This document shows, in pieces, positions 22,479 to 32,960 of a stretch of 64,000 nucleotides of DNA; the first letter of the stretch is position 1; each line of letters opens with the position of its first letter. Source of the stretch: Alentia gelatinosa (lineage: Eukaryota > Annelida > Polychaeta > Phyllodocida > Polynoidae). Under the pieces are notes generated by a model. It saw nothing but the letters and a program-made list of their open reading frames with translations. It did no database searches and was not told where the DNA came from. Where the stretch lies: NCBI GenBank assembly GCA_950022655.1, contig OX465579.1, positions 51,315,950 through 51,379,949 of the forward strand. Reading direction: 5' to 3'. The position numbers and the translations under genes were made by a program.

Positions 22479-23375
22479 TTATTTAGTGATTGCCCGTATC
22501 AGGGAGGTTCCTACGGCTTTCGCGGTGGACGTCTGTATATATGCTTTGTAGGCGTCCGACGTCCAATGCCCGAACCTCTGGATGTCTAGTTCGGAGTGCC
22601 CTGCTCTGAATGCCTCCGTGGCGGCTGCTTTCCTTATGGAGTGCAGGGGGTAGCGGGTGGGGTCAGCCCCCGCTGCCCTCACGGCCACCGCCCACTGTTT
22701 CGCGACGTATGTGGCCGGCATCGGCCGCCTGGAGGCGTGGAATACCAGCAGTGGGTCGTCCCTTGAACACTGGGGGTTTCGTGCGACCGTTGCGGCCACA
22801 CCCGTGCACGGGCACATGTTCCCGTCGGGGGCGGGCAGTATCAGGCGGTCCTGGTGCTGGTCGTATTTCTGGGCATTTTTCGCGTATTTTATTTTTAGCC
22901 GTAGTGCACCCTCGTGGTAGCTGACGTCTCCACGGGTGAGGTGTTTCTTGGGGTCGAAGGCCGCGACCGACGGAGGCGCCACCTCGGAGCGCCGTAGGGC
23001 GCCGTAGAAGATGAGGAGTACGGCCGTCTTGACCGTCATACCATCTCTGTCGTAGGGTAAGGCCTCAACCGCTTGCTTGAAGGTGTCCATCGGGATCGGA
23101 GGGCGTTGACGAGGACGATAGGGGGTGGTGCGGTCGATGCCCTCGAGGGTCATTGTCAGCCGTGCGGACGCGGCTGGCGACAGTGCCACGCCCACCCTTT
23201 TGAGATGCTGCCGTACCCTTGCGACGTGGTTCCTGACCGTGGCAGGTGACGGGTCCCCTTGTGCTAGGTACTCGGCGAATGCTGATACCGTCTGGGGTCG
23301 TGGTCGTAGGTGATGGTCGCCCACCCTCCTGCAGAATGCTATATATGTCTCGACCGAGGTCCGGTGAGCGCACAT
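22479..23375 (-). CDS. Tyrosine recombinase of the nested element
   Basis: A 298-residue open frame from ATG 23373-23375 to 22479, close to the family's usual length. The N-terminal half is a SAM-like helical domain (SVETYIAFCRRVGDHHLRPR, then DPSPATVRNHVARVRQHLKR). The catalytic half has the first Arg in GALRRSEVAPPS, the H-x-x-R box HSIRKAAATEAF, then GHW, and the likely nucleophile in the segment DAYKAYIQTS. Such enzymes integrate a circular DNA intermediate and leave no target duplication. All key residues appear present. It lies 3' of the RT-RNase H frame, in a different register, with only a few bases between them, so it may be made by frameshifting or from its own ATG. Confidence 0.88.
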   Translation of the reverse strand: MCAHRTSVETYIAFCRRVGDHHLRPRPQTVSAFAEYLAQGDPSPATVRNHVARVRQHLKRVGVALSPAASARLTMTLEGIDRTTPYRPRQRPPIPMDTFKQAVEALPYDRDGMTVKTAVLLIFYGALRRSEVAPPSVAAFDPKKHLTRGDVSYHEGALRLKIKYAKNAQKYDQHQDRLILPAPDGNMCPCTGVAATVARNPQCSRDDPLLVFHASRRPMPATYVAKQWAVAVRAAGADPTRYPLHSIRKAAATEAFRAGHSELDIQRFGHWTSDAYKAYIQTSTAKAVGTSLIRAITK

Positions 23376-23379
23376 GGTC

Positions 23380-25645
23380 CTAGGGGCGCGCGAGGCCTGC
23401 TGTCATGCTGCCGCCCTTCGCTGCAGTGATAGGTACGCCTGATCTGGATAATACAAATGGACGTACGTTGTTGAGGAAGTCCGTACATGGGTCGACAAGT
23501 GTAAGGTTGAATCGTCGTACATCGTTACATGCGTCATTAAAATATTTGTTATTGAGATGTGCTCGACTGAGGTTGTCAGGGACCACATTGTCAACACCTG
23601 GTATGTGTACATAGGATATTTCACACTGAAAGAGGGCCTGTACCATCCAGGCAGCCCTGGCACAGTCTAGAAGGACCTTGTTGTGGCCCCTGCCGTTCTG
23701 AAGTACATGGACAGCTGGGAGGTTATCACACATAATACGGATATGTCCCCCCTGGTCAGATTCCCGGATGAATGTCTGGAGGGCTATGACGACATTAGCT
23801 GCTTCCAGCTCGGTGATGTTAACCGCTCCATCCTCGACCGGGGCGACCTGACCGGCATATGCCCATTTTTCGTCGTTGCCTCCTATCCCACTGAGGCAGG
23901 CATCAACGCCGATCGTACGGTTAGGAGTGGGGAGGGGGATGAGAGCTACCCCGTTCCACGCGTTTGAGAACTCGTCGAACCATCTGAGGTCGGCCCTCAC
24001 GTCATTGCTAATGTTAATATACCTCTTTTTCGGTCCTCGTAGCGTCTCCAGCAGCCTCGAGATAAAGAGGCGTGTTGGGCGGATACATTTAGACACGTGA
24101 ACCAATTTACCCACCAACGATTCCATTTCTCTTCTGGAGACGGACCAGCGTTTGAGGAAGGCGGCGACTGTTTCCCGTATCTCGTCAAGCTTCATCTGAG
24201 GCACCGAGAGGGTCTTGGTCTCTGCGTTGATCGTGATGCCGAGCCATGTGAGGGACCGAGCCGGTCCTTGCCTCTTCGTGGGAGCTTCGGGTAGGCCTAG
24301 TTCCTCCAGCAGGCTGGTGACCTCGGCTGCATCCTGGACCGACTGCTCTCTGGAAGGAGATAGAACAATAATGTCATCCAGGTACATCCATGCTTTGAGG
24401 CCCCTGGCACGGAGTGTCGCGACTATGGCATCCGCGACCCGCTGCATGTGGCAGCTCGAGCATCGGGCCCCGAACACCATACTCGCCTCCAGGTAGAATT
24501 TTCCGCCCCACTCGAGGCATTGGAGGGGCCAGTCGAGTGGGTCTGACTTAAAGTTTTTGTAAGCGCGACTGACGTCGGTCGAGAAAAGGTGTACCTCATC
24601 GCCCATCCCGACCAGGTCGTCCACTATAGAATCAATTGAGGGTAGACCATGGCTCTGCACATTTCCAAATAGGGAGTTTTTAACAACGTAAGCATTGACT
24701 TAGTTGTCGTAGGGGAACGTGAGGTCCGATATGACACGGCGCTCCTCCGAGTCCCTCTTGGGGCATGACATGAGCGGAGCGACATGGCACCAGGGGGAGA
24801 ACGGGGGACAGCCGTAGGGGCCGACCAGCCCTCCAAGGCTGAGCTCCTTGGATATGAACGAGTCAATAGCCTGTGGGTAGTCGGTCGCGCTAGCGTGGTT
24901 AGGCGTTCCCACACTGTCGCTCACCGGTCCCATATACCCCAGGGGAAAACCGTAGGCAATTAGGGAGTCCACTCGCTCGTACAGTGTCATAGATGCGTGC
25001 CAGCTCGACCGAGTCAGTCGAGGCAGCGGACACAGACATGCTCGGCCAGTGTATTTCCCTGTGATATTTAAACGCCTGAGGGGACATGTCAATTTCGTGG
25101 TCAATAATATTATTTTCACATATATGTCGTATAGCTTTGAAGTCGGGGTCGTTACCTGCACTTGCTTGTTGGTGAGCGGTGGCCACGCCCCCTTCCTTTG
25201 CAGCCGCGGTCGAGTCGGAGTGTTCATTTCGAGTGCTGACGCACGTCGTACGCCAGTCAGATGTCTCCACTGAATTTTCCCTGGACGGCCGTATCTTTTG
25301 GCATCGATCCTCTTCATTACGACGTCTAGCGGGCACTATATACTTCGCAGGAGCCTGAAATCCGTGGCGGATCGAGCTCCGATCGAGCAGACCGGAAGTT
25401 CCGCCATCTTGGAATGGTTGGAGCTTGTTCCCCGCAGGCCGTTGCGGCTGCGTGTTGCTGGTGCCAGTTCCGGTTGACCATAGGGCGCCGCCATCTTGTA
25501 CTCGCTCTCCGTGCGTAGCCTTCGGCTTGCCCGTCTGGTAGTGTAGATCCCTACGTTGAGACGCAGCGGTTGCCGCTGCTGCTCTCCTCCCCGATGTTTC
25601 GTCTCCTTCCCGCGTCAAACCAGTGGGTACAGGCGTCTCTAACAA
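23380..25645 (-). pseudogene. RT-RNase H (Pol) of the nested element
   Basis: Read on the minus strand. The N-terminal Pol segment (25645 to about 25000) runs in one frame, including NNIIDHEIDMSPQAF. A shift near 24960-25010 leads to DSLIAYGFPLGYMGPV and the RT core (RRVISDLTFPYDN). An in-frame TAG at 24700-24702 follows, then FSTDVSRAYKNFK, MVFGARCSSCHMQ and the catalytic YLDD at 24373-24384. The RNase H domain follows: GVDACLSGIGG, the Glu in NITELEAAN, RIMCDNLPAVHVL and VVPDNLSRAH. The frame ends at 23380. Two lesions (frameshift and nonsense) make it inactive, while the RT palm and RNase H residues themselves are intact. Confidence 0.85.
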
Positions 25646-25662
25646 CGAAGTGCCGGAGACGC

Positions 25663-26793
25663 CTATTGCCCGTTTTTTGGTGCCGTACGGCCGTGTTGGT
25701 CTCCCTGCCTCCTGTCATGGTCCAACCTGTCGCAGACGGACATGTTGTGCCCGTTGTAGAAGTTGCCCGTACGCCCGTAACAGTAGGAGCAAGCATGAAC
25801 ACATGTAATCCCACCTTCCTCGTGGTCGCCTCGATAGGTGCAGCCCTTAGTAGCGTTGAAGTCCCTACACGCAACCTCACGACCGCGCTGACCGGTCCTT
25901 GAGCTCGTGTTGTTTGTCGCACCTCTAGGGGGGGCGACAGCTGCCTGCCTACTTGACCCAGTATGTACCGGGGCACGGTCCATGAGGCATAATCGAACTC
26001 GCTCATGTTGTATCACATGCCAGTCCGACCACGTTATCTTTCCCTTTTCTATTTGGTCAAAAATATGTTGAGAAAATCTCCTGACCGAGGGCCATGGTCG
26101 CACCATTGCGTCGTCTACGACACCCTGGAGATGCTCGAGTATGTGGGGGTTATTGTAGAGGTCCGACCGGCGTTCATCTCTAACAAGGCATATAAGGGCT
26201 CTTATGTACTCCAACATGGTAATGTCCTTACGTGCTTCCAGCTTTTGCTTGAGACTGTCCACCCCCTCCCGGTCGAGATACATGAAGGGTTTGGGGATGT
26301 AACGGTCGATAAATATATCGGAAGAGAGTGCGACCTTACCTTCGGACCGGAGTGGTCGCATAAACTCTCTGGCAAATTCATCCTCCAGATAACCGTCGTA
26401 GTCCTGTTGTCTACGTAGTTGTCGCGGGGGAGGCATGACCTGGTCTGTAGAATGGTATCGTACCGGCTCTGAAGGTTCTCGTCGTGGAGTGCGCGCCGGG
26501 GTGCCCCAGTCGGGGTGCTGGCGGTCCATGTTGGATTTGAGGAGGAGGTCCATTTTTCGGCCGAGCCCGCGGACATCTTCCTCCAGGCGATCCACCCTTT
26601 TACTGGACCGAGAGCTACAGGTACTTGCCTGGTCGATGGTTTCGTAACCCGACCGGTCGTATTTGAAGATTACTTCGTTCTCGGCTTTGCTCTGGGATTC
26701 AATGGCCTCGGACCTGTCCTCTGATTCTTCCCTTTCTCTCTCCATTCTCTCATTCCTCTCGCTTCTCGTTTTTCCTCTTGTCTGGGGGGCCAT
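25663..26793 (-). CDS. Gag-like protein of the nested element
   Basis: An intact 376-residue frame from the ATG at 26791-26793. The first 60 residues are highly charged (Arg/Glu-rich). A short coiled-coil-like piece follows (KRVDRLEEDVRGLGRKMDLL). The middle is a helical region with IFIDRYIPKPFMYLDREGV, comparable to the capsid-like part of other DIRS-order Gag proteins. The C-terminus (about residues 300-345) has a Cys/His cluster (CRDFNATKGCTYRGDH, CVHACSYC, NGHNMSVC), probably zinc-binding and RNA-binding. Pol follows in another frame, so a ribosomal frameshift or re-initiation would be required. It is the best-preserved gene of the nested element, together with the recombinase. Confidence 0.8.
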   Translation of the reverse strand: MAPQTRGKTRSERNERMEREREESEDRSEAIESQSKAENEVIFKYDRSGYETIDQASTCSSRSSKRVDRLEEDVRGLGRKMDLLLKSNMDRQHPDWGTPARTPRREPSEPVRYHSTDQVMPPPRQLRRQQDYDGYLEDEFAREFMRPLRSEGKVALSSDIFIDRYIPKPFMYLDREGVDSLKQKLEARKDITMLEYIRALICLVRDERRSDLYNNPHILEHLQGVVDDAMVRPWPSVRRFSQHIFDQIEKGKITWSDWHVIQHERVRLCLMDRAPVHTGSSRQAAVAPPRGATNNTSSRTGQRGREVACRDFNATKGCTYRGDHEEGGITCVHACSYCYGRTGNFYNGHNMSVCDRLDHDRRQGDQHGRTAPKNGQ

Positions 26794-27009
26794 AATAACG
26801 GCCGTTCTTGTACTTTGTTCTTGTAAGTTGGTTGTAAAGTACCGCAGGTGTAGGTGAATGAGTTGCCAAAAAGAGGTGAGGGTAAAATGAAACGATGTGT
26901 GTGGTGAGAGGTTTGGTGAAGGAATGGAGCGCAGGCGGTACGTGTGCGCCAGATGAGGTGTGAGGTGAGATTGGTGTGAGATCTGTCCACCAGTCGTCAG
27001 CAGTGACCA

Positions 27010-27030
27010 GTCCCACCAAAACGGTGGGAC
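27010..27030. other. Hairpin at the 5' edge of the nested element
   Basis: GTCCCACC and GGTGGGAC pair perfectly around a 5-nt loop. The hairpin lies just outside the inverted motif at 26998-27007 and at the point where host pol resumes. Confidence 0.6.
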
Positions 27031-28771
27031 AACACAACTGCTCTTGTCGTCATATGGAATCGGTAGATTCCAAATATATTTTCTCAGTAAAGATATACAC
27101 TAAAGTACATCTAAGTATTTATGTCAAGTGTCAAAAAGGTATCTGTACCTGCAAGTACTTTCTAGACGGTATTACACATCAATTACATCCTTGCAGGATA
27201 GCCTCACTATTTATAGATATCCCAGAACCAACATATGATGATCTATTCGTACTACCTGGAATCTGCAGAGGTTTTTGTATTATTGATGATAACTGTGTAC
27301 TTAATTATGACTTAGAGAATTATAATTCTATTTTATTATCTGATAATGAGAGTAAAATGTCAGAAATAATAAATAATGAACTATTAAGTGAAAAATTATC
27401 TTTAACAAAGGTCAAACCCTCTTGTGTACATGCCCTAAGGGCCGTTAAAAGGACTGACGGCAGAATAAGACCGATCACTGACTGCTCCTGTCCTAAAAAT
27501 TCGGTTAACAATTATATGACCTCTACTGCTATCAGTTTTAAATTCAAAACAGTGGATAATGCAGTATCATATCTCTCCTATAATGATTATAGTGCTGTGG
27601 TAGATATAGCAAATGCATATAGACATATCAATATTTTCCCACCCCATAGAGACTTTATGGGAATATCGTGGAAAATTAGGGGGAAAAAAAGGTATCTAAT
27701 TGACAATGTATTATGTTCAGTTTTAAATCCGCACCATACATCTTTAATATGGTGAACGATTTCATCACTAGAAGGGCCACAACACTAGGCCTAAAAGTAG
27801 TAAACTACTTGGACGATTTTTTCATGTCAGATACTACCAAGGGAAATTGTGAAACAAGTCAGCTTAATCTTATCAAATTACTAAGATTCATGGGTTTTGC
27901 GATAAATTTGAAAAAACTTTCAAACCCTTCGCGTATCACGAAATATCTAGGCATTATTATTAACACTGAATCAGTGTCTCTATCTTTGCCAGAAGAGAAA
28001 GTTCGAAAAACTATTTCACTTCTTGACAAATTTATTGTAAAGAAAAAAAGTAAATTTATTGAACTTGAACGCCTAGCAGGCTTATTGTCCTATTGTTCAA
28101 CCTTATTAAAAGGTGGTCGCACCTTCACAAGAAGAATTTATGATTGTCTTAAGTTATATAGGAACAAAAAAACCATACCCATTTCTGAGGTTATGAAACA
28201 AGATTTATCGTGGTGGAAATCGTTTTTACCGTTTTTTAACGGCACCACAAAAATCCTAGACCCTGTTCTAGACAATGAAATCATTATTACAGATGCATCA
28301 TTATCAGGTTTCGGTAGTATAACTAATGACGATTTTCTTTTTGGTTCTTGGAATCAGATACCTTTAACTTGTCCACACCAAACAACAGGTCCTATCGTTG
28401 ATCTTTATGATAATAATAATATTAATATATTAGAAATGTGGCCCATTGTAAAGAGTCTACAACGTTGGTTACCCAAACTCTCTAATAAATACCTCCATAT
28501 ATATTGTGATAATACACAAGTTAACTCAATGTTAGCTTCAGGTAGAAGCCGAAATTATTTTGCCATGCAATGGATTCGTGAAATCTACTGGATATCTTCA
28601 TTAAATAATATTGTTATTATCCCACATTATATCAACACAATTGATAATGTTATCCCAGACTCTCTTTCGAGAGTATTTGATGTAAAAAAACGTTTTACTT
28701 TAACTGTTCCTAAAAAATTCATTACATGTTGTTTTCCCAGCATCGATGGATTCACTACAGACCGAATGTAA
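27031..28771 (+). pseudogene. RT-RNase H (Pol) of the Ngaro-type element, frameshifted
   Basis: After the nested insertion the Pol frame resumes in its original register. RT blocks are recognisable: HALRAVKRTDGRIRPITDCS, DYSAVVDIANAYRHI and DFMGISWKIRGKKRYL. A one-base shift near 27717 moves the rest to another frame: FKSAPYIFNMVNDF, then the catalytic YLDD at 27806-27817, then LGIIINTESVSLSL. RNase H follows (ITDASLSGFGS, Glu in NILEMW, YCDNTQVNSML, DNVIPDSLSRVF). The frame stops at 28769 and overlaps the start of the recombinase by 26 nt. It is AT-rich, unlike the nested element. All catalytic residues are present, but the frameshift and the 5-kb insertion inactivate it. Confidence 0.88.
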
Positions 28772-29689
28772 AGTTCTACAGTCTATATGCTGGGCTGATT
28801 CCACTTGGTCAACCAAGAAGAGCCAGTGGAAAAAATATTTGGACTTTTGCGAAAATTATGATTTAACTCCTTTACCCGCAACAGACGAGACTATTTGTCT
28901 TTACGCAACTTATTTGTCTAAGAGTCTAAAATTTTCTTCTATTAACAACTATATCAGCTCAGTGTGGAGCTTACACCAATATTTTGATTACAATCCGACT
29001 TCTCGTGGTTGTTTCTTGTTAAAATGTACTATGTTGGGTATCAAAGGATTTTTGGTGCTGAGGTAACACAGGCACCCCCACTCCTACCACATGATTTGTT
29101 GAAAATATTCTCTCATATTGATGTGGGGATAGAAAAAGACCTTATTCTCTGGTCCGCTATGACACTTGCATTTAGGTGTCTTCTCAGAAAATCCCACTAC
29201 ACAAATTCAATCCACTTTATTAAAACTGATGATATCATCTTCACAGACTACGGGATGTCCATCACCATTTCTTCTTCTAAGACAATACAATTCTCTGAGA
29301 GAAACTTAATTATTCCGATTGTTCAATCGAAAAAATCCCCCTTATGCCCTGTACGTTGGATTAAAAGACTTATCCATTTATATAAAAAAACTTCTGGGGA
29401 TCCTTTATTTCACCAACCCTCTAAGAAAGAGGTTCCATTGTCATATAATTATTACAACACATGGTTAAAGTGTATATGCTCTAAGTTAAAAATTGGTAAT
29501 AATATTACAACGCATAGTCTACGTCGTGGAGGGGCTACCTATCTCAACTCCATAGGTATCCCCCTCCAAGATATTAAAATGTTTGGAGATTGAAAATCTC
29601 TCTCAGTACTTTTATACCTTTCAGGAGACTATACCACTCGTCTCCGGAAAGACTCGGTCGTTTCATCTCATATCAATAGTTTGTATTAA
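28746..29689 (+). pseudogene. Tyrosine recombinase of the Ngaro-type element, frameshift and nonsense
   Basis: The start is ATG 28746. The N-terminal helical domain (TKKSQWKKYLDFCENYDLTP) is followed by a shift near 29045 into a second frame. The catalytic part has the first Arg in AFRCLLRKSHYT, then the H-x-x-R box in THSLRRGGATYL at about 29513. It ends prematurely at a TGA at 29591-29593, exactly where the third catalytic residue (Trp of the GDW motif) is expected. The same frame stays open beyond to a TAA at 29687, covering the expected position of the tyrosine nucleophile. A TGG to TGA change in the motif is the simplest explanation. Confidence 0.85.
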
Positions 29690-29711
29690 CTTAACTCTTA
29701 CTTCTTGGGCT

Positions 29712-29808
29712 GGGAATCATTATTCCATAGTTTACGAACCCATGACTGTGTCTGTTCAACTACTTCATTATGTTAGTTGTAAGAGTTTTTGCAGAACAAG
29801 GATAATTA
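29712..29808 (+). repeat. Split direct repeat B1
   Basis: About 97 bp beginning GGGAATCATTATTCCATAGT and ending AACAAGGATAATTA. It recurs as B2 at 30036-30133 with about three differences. It directly precedes A2. Confidence 0.9.
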
Positions 29809-29810
29809 TT

Positions 29811-30001
29811 GGGAACTTCTCTAGAATGGAGAAGTAAGTATAATTACTCCACACGGTGGCGCCTACCCAACTATGATATATAGTTCTCTACAATTGTCCA
29901 GAGGGCGATACCAAAGTATCGGCAGGTGCCACGCCTCGGGCAAGACCCGGCCTCACTTGTTGTCGACACACACACCAGACAAGACCTGTCTTACTTGTGA
30001 A
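29811..30001 (+). repeat. Split direct repeat A2
   Basis: Internal copy of A1 (20199-20389), joined to B1. The B1-A2 block matches the junction expected when the element's ends meet in a circle. Confidence 0.9.
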
Positions 30002-30035
30002 AATCTTTTCTTCTTTTGTCACAACTTAATAAACA

Positions 30036-30133
30036 GGGAATCATTATTCCATAGTTTACAAACCCATGACTGTGTCTGTTCAACTACTTCATTATGTTAG
30101 TCGTAAGAGTTTTTGCAGAACAAGGATGATTAT
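30036..30133 (+). repeat. Split direct repeat B2
   Basis: Terminal copy of B1, marking the 3' end of the Ngaro-type element. About 34 bp separate it from A2. Confidence 0.88.
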
Positions 30134-31619
30134 AAAGGATCTTCCTCTATTACCAATGTTATTATTCATATCATTCTGTAGAGGGTTAACCTCATACTGA
30201 CTTTGCAGTGTGCCCCTCTATTGCCATGATTCTTTACATGGATTATCTTTTGAGGCAGTATTTAAGTTGCCACCGCCGCCCGCTGGACACGTCTGGTCTA
30301 AGAGAGGATGACGGGAAGATGAGGCCCCGTCAGCTCTAATGGATGGTGCATGTTCTAACACACCTCCAGTGACTATACTGATGTAGCCTGCTGAAAAAAT
30401 TGTATTCTCAGCGCCTATGTCCAACCGACACAAGCCACTCTGACCGTGTGGAATAAATACATAATCAGACGAATCTTTCCTAGACAGTAGGAAATTTCAA
30501 TAGAAATCGAAGAGGAGGATGATCAGGATTTGCGCAGTTTATTCTGCACTTGCTGATGAAACCTGATGCCCGTTAAGCATGCATATTTCCTGATTGATGT
30601 GAGGGTAAAAATACTACAAAACTGTCAAAGATCCATGGGGAACTGAGGAAAACTCTGAGAGTTATTAGATAATTGTTCCTTGGAATTGCTGCTAATAAGT
30701 AACCTGTATTGTTTGTTTCAGGCTGGAAAAGATGATTGAATATGATGTCAAAGTATTCATGTTCAAGATTATGATTGTGTAACTGAATTCAAACGACAGG
30801 CCGCCATAAAACATTCTCGCGACCTTTACCACTTGATGATGTAGACATGAAACTTGATACCTACTCACAAGCTACACACAACATATACGCATCAAATATA
30901 CTTAAACACTTTGCATCCATTTGTTTCCCTTGTCTAATGAAACGAGTTATTGCCTTGTATTTCCTAGCATACTGAGCACCTTCTCAATACAAAATCGCGA
31001 TTTAATAACATAATGTCTCATCTTCTGTTTTGTAAATGTCAGTGAAAGTTACCAGGTAAATAGATGGTAATACATTTTGCGATCTATTGTATCTGTTGTT
31101 TTACTCCTGCCCCATGTTGACGGAACTTAATGTAAATCTGAAGAATAGGATTTGACGTTGAAGAAGCTTATCAAGACTCTTAACAGCAAAACAGGAAAAT
31201 GCAATATTAGTATTACTCGGAATGTATGAAATATACTTTTAATCTAAACTTAATCTAGAAAACAGATCTTTTGGGTATTAAATGTCATACACTGTTAATT
31301 GTATCTGAAATTCCCTGGAATTTAATTTTGTATATTCTGGAGGTACATACCTTTTGTTTTCACTGACCTGATTGATAGTAAAGTTACTGTACAGGGTGTC
31401 CTATCCCTTTCTGTTTCCAACTGTTTATCGAGCTGTGGTCTTTTTGTTCCCCCGCCCATTGTGCCTTCAGTCATGCTCCTGCACGAACTTGTCCGTGTCC
31501 TGCCTTGAGAATCCCTACGCTATTCAAACTTGATGGGATACAAGCTCTGACCATAAACTTTCACCGCTGATATTTTCCCCCATCTCCTCTTTGGCTTTCG
31601 GTGTTGATGGGGGAGTTGA
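30134..31619. other. No gene recognised
   Basis: AT-rich, no coding motif. An ATTAAA on the minus strand near 31320 could serve as poly-A signal for the candidate exon at 31620-31772, but this is unsupported otherwise. Confidence 0.35.
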
Positions 31620-31772
31620 TCATTTGGGGTCTTCCAATTCTTGATCTTCATGTGGCAGATTATCCTCCATGGCGTCCTCTGCCTCGTCCATGGTCTCCAC
31701 GACTTTTGAATCGGAATCAGATTCTCGTTCCATGGCCTGCTCCTCGGCACCCTCCGCCTCACATGCTTCCAA
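31620..31772 (-). CDS. Candidate terminal exon, acidic C-terminus of an unknown protein
   Basis: On the minus strand a T-rich tract ending in TTTGCCAG (acceptor, AG at 31773-31774) is followed by 50 open codons ending at a TGA at 31620-31622. The peptide is very acidic: EACEAEGAEEQAM, ERESDSDSKVV, NLPHEDQELEDPK. Codon use and local GC content differ from the AT-rich surroundings, which favours a real exon. No upstream exon was identified to the right, and there is no domain to name the protein. It could also be a chance open stretch. Confidence 0.3.
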   Translation of the reverse strand: MEACEAEGAEEQAMERESDSDSKVVETMDEAEDAMEDNLPHEDQELEDPK

Positions 31773-31774
31773 CT

Positions 31775-32469
31775 GGCAAACAACATAATTGAGCGTAAAA
31801 TTCTGATTGCGGGACACAGAACATAAAGTTGCACTTCTGGATGACTTAGAAAGGAGTACTAAAGCCCAAGTGTACACATTGGGCGACTGGAATACAGAGA
31901 ACAATATTATAGCCAGTACCACAGTTATTCAGAAATTTAGAATTTCCTTTACATTCTTACATATATACACGAACAGTTCATGCACAATACACATTCCTTG
32001 CTTTTTAATGAGGCACCTGATACCTTCTATAAGTTTTTAAAAAAAATGTTGATAGTATAACTGCAACTACGATCTAACTGGCTAACTTACAAGTTTGAAA
32101 GAATGGCCACCCTAGTGCGTCAAGACCTTAATTAGTCTCTCCAAGTCAATTATTTAAAGATCAAATTGATAAGAAGAGAGAAAACTCCTTGTTTCCTTCT
32201 GAAGGTGAGCGGCGAACAACCATAAACAGTTCCTTGGGTGCTTTCAAAGGTAGGACGGAGCCTTGACCTGTCGTCTAGTGAGGGAACAAGACATGGTGAA
32301 TTTGAAGAGAAAATAAAGAAGAAAGGAGGAAGAGTAAAAGACAAACAAGACGGTACATTATGAGAGTAATAAAAAGAAAGGCACCATTGTCTTAAAACAA
32401 AAACTTTACCCTGAACTTTCACATTTCTTTGAACAACCTATCCAGGAACTTGGATTTCCCGCCCTCCCA
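31775..32469. other. No gene recognised
   Basis: Probably includes the 3' untranslated region of the LINE fragment to the right. No poly-A tail is evident. Confidence 0.35.
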
Positions 32470-32960
32470 TCACATCTTGCAGGTAGTAATCTCAACCAAC
32501 ATCTTATATTTGAGCTCTTTGAGAAACATGGTTACCTCTAGATCATTGGCATAAAAGAGTATCTGTCTATGGATAAATGCTATAAAGTTAGCCAATATAA
32601 CATTGCTACTCAGGGCTAGTCCAGGGCCGTACTGGCCAAGAAGAATACCTTTACAAGTAATCACCAAAACATCTTCCCCAAGTGTGTTGTAGGTGCACCT
32701 TTTGAGAATTCCCCAGAATTCCCTTACAACTTTACACTCTATGACGAGATGCACAATGCTGTCCTCCCTCATACAGTAGGAACATTCTGAGGAACCCACA
32801 TATTATTGGTTACAGGTAATAGTTCTGTTCAGAATCCTATATTGGAGAGATTGGATACGGGTTTCACTAGAGATTCGGAAGGGGAGGGAGCAAACCTGCC
32901 CCAAGTCTTTCAAGTCAAAAGACTGATCGAACTCCATTTGACCCTAGTTTTCGGAAATCT
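32470..32960 (-). pseudogene. LINE ORF2 C-terminus (L1/Tx1-like) with zf-RVT motif
   Basis: The minus strand reads SSETRIQSLQYRILNRTITC, one in-frame stop, and then SECSYCMREDSIVHLVIECK followed by VVREFWGILKRC. This is the C-terminal zinc-knuckle region (CxxC...HxxxxC, then FW) found after the RT domain in L1/Tx1-clade LINEs. The frame ends at 32470. The upstream part toward 32960 is less clear. Only the 3' few hundred bases of the element are preserved. Confidence 0.7.

Larger units (their letters stand above)
22034..27030 (-). mobile_element. Nested GC-rich tyrosine-recombinase retrotransposon
   Basis: Gag, RT-RNase H and recombinase genes run right to left, opposite to the host element and much richer in G+C than it. 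Host pol is open in the same register on either side, which brackets the insertion. The ends share a short inverted motif: TCACTGCTGA at about 22034-22043 and its reverse complement at about 26998-27007. The region left of the recombinase (22044-22478) is AT-rich non-coding sequence in which I could not find the doubled B repeats expected of a Ngaro element. The 3' end may therefore be truncated, or the element may use inverted ends like DIRS1. Boundaries are approximate. Confidence 0.8.
20199..30133 (+). mobile_element. Ngaro-type tyrosine-recombinase retrotransposon, interrupted by a nested element
   Basis: The element has the A1-ORFs-B1-A2-B2 split direct repeats that define Ngaro/PAT-type members of the DIRS order: A1 20199-20389, B1 29712-29808, A2 29811-30001, B2 30036-30133. 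Between them lie Gag, RT-RNase H and a tyrosine recombinase in order. A second element of about 5 kb (about 22034-27030, minus strand) sits inside pol, so the element itself is about 5 kb. The A copies and the B copies each differ at a few percent of positions. Pol and the recombinase carry frameshifts and a stop, so this copy is no longer autonomous. Confidence 0.9.

Noticed and set aside
22610..22924. Plus-strand open frames over the nested recombinase
   Set aside because: They are antisense shadows of a GC-rich minus-strand gene with clear catalytic motifs.
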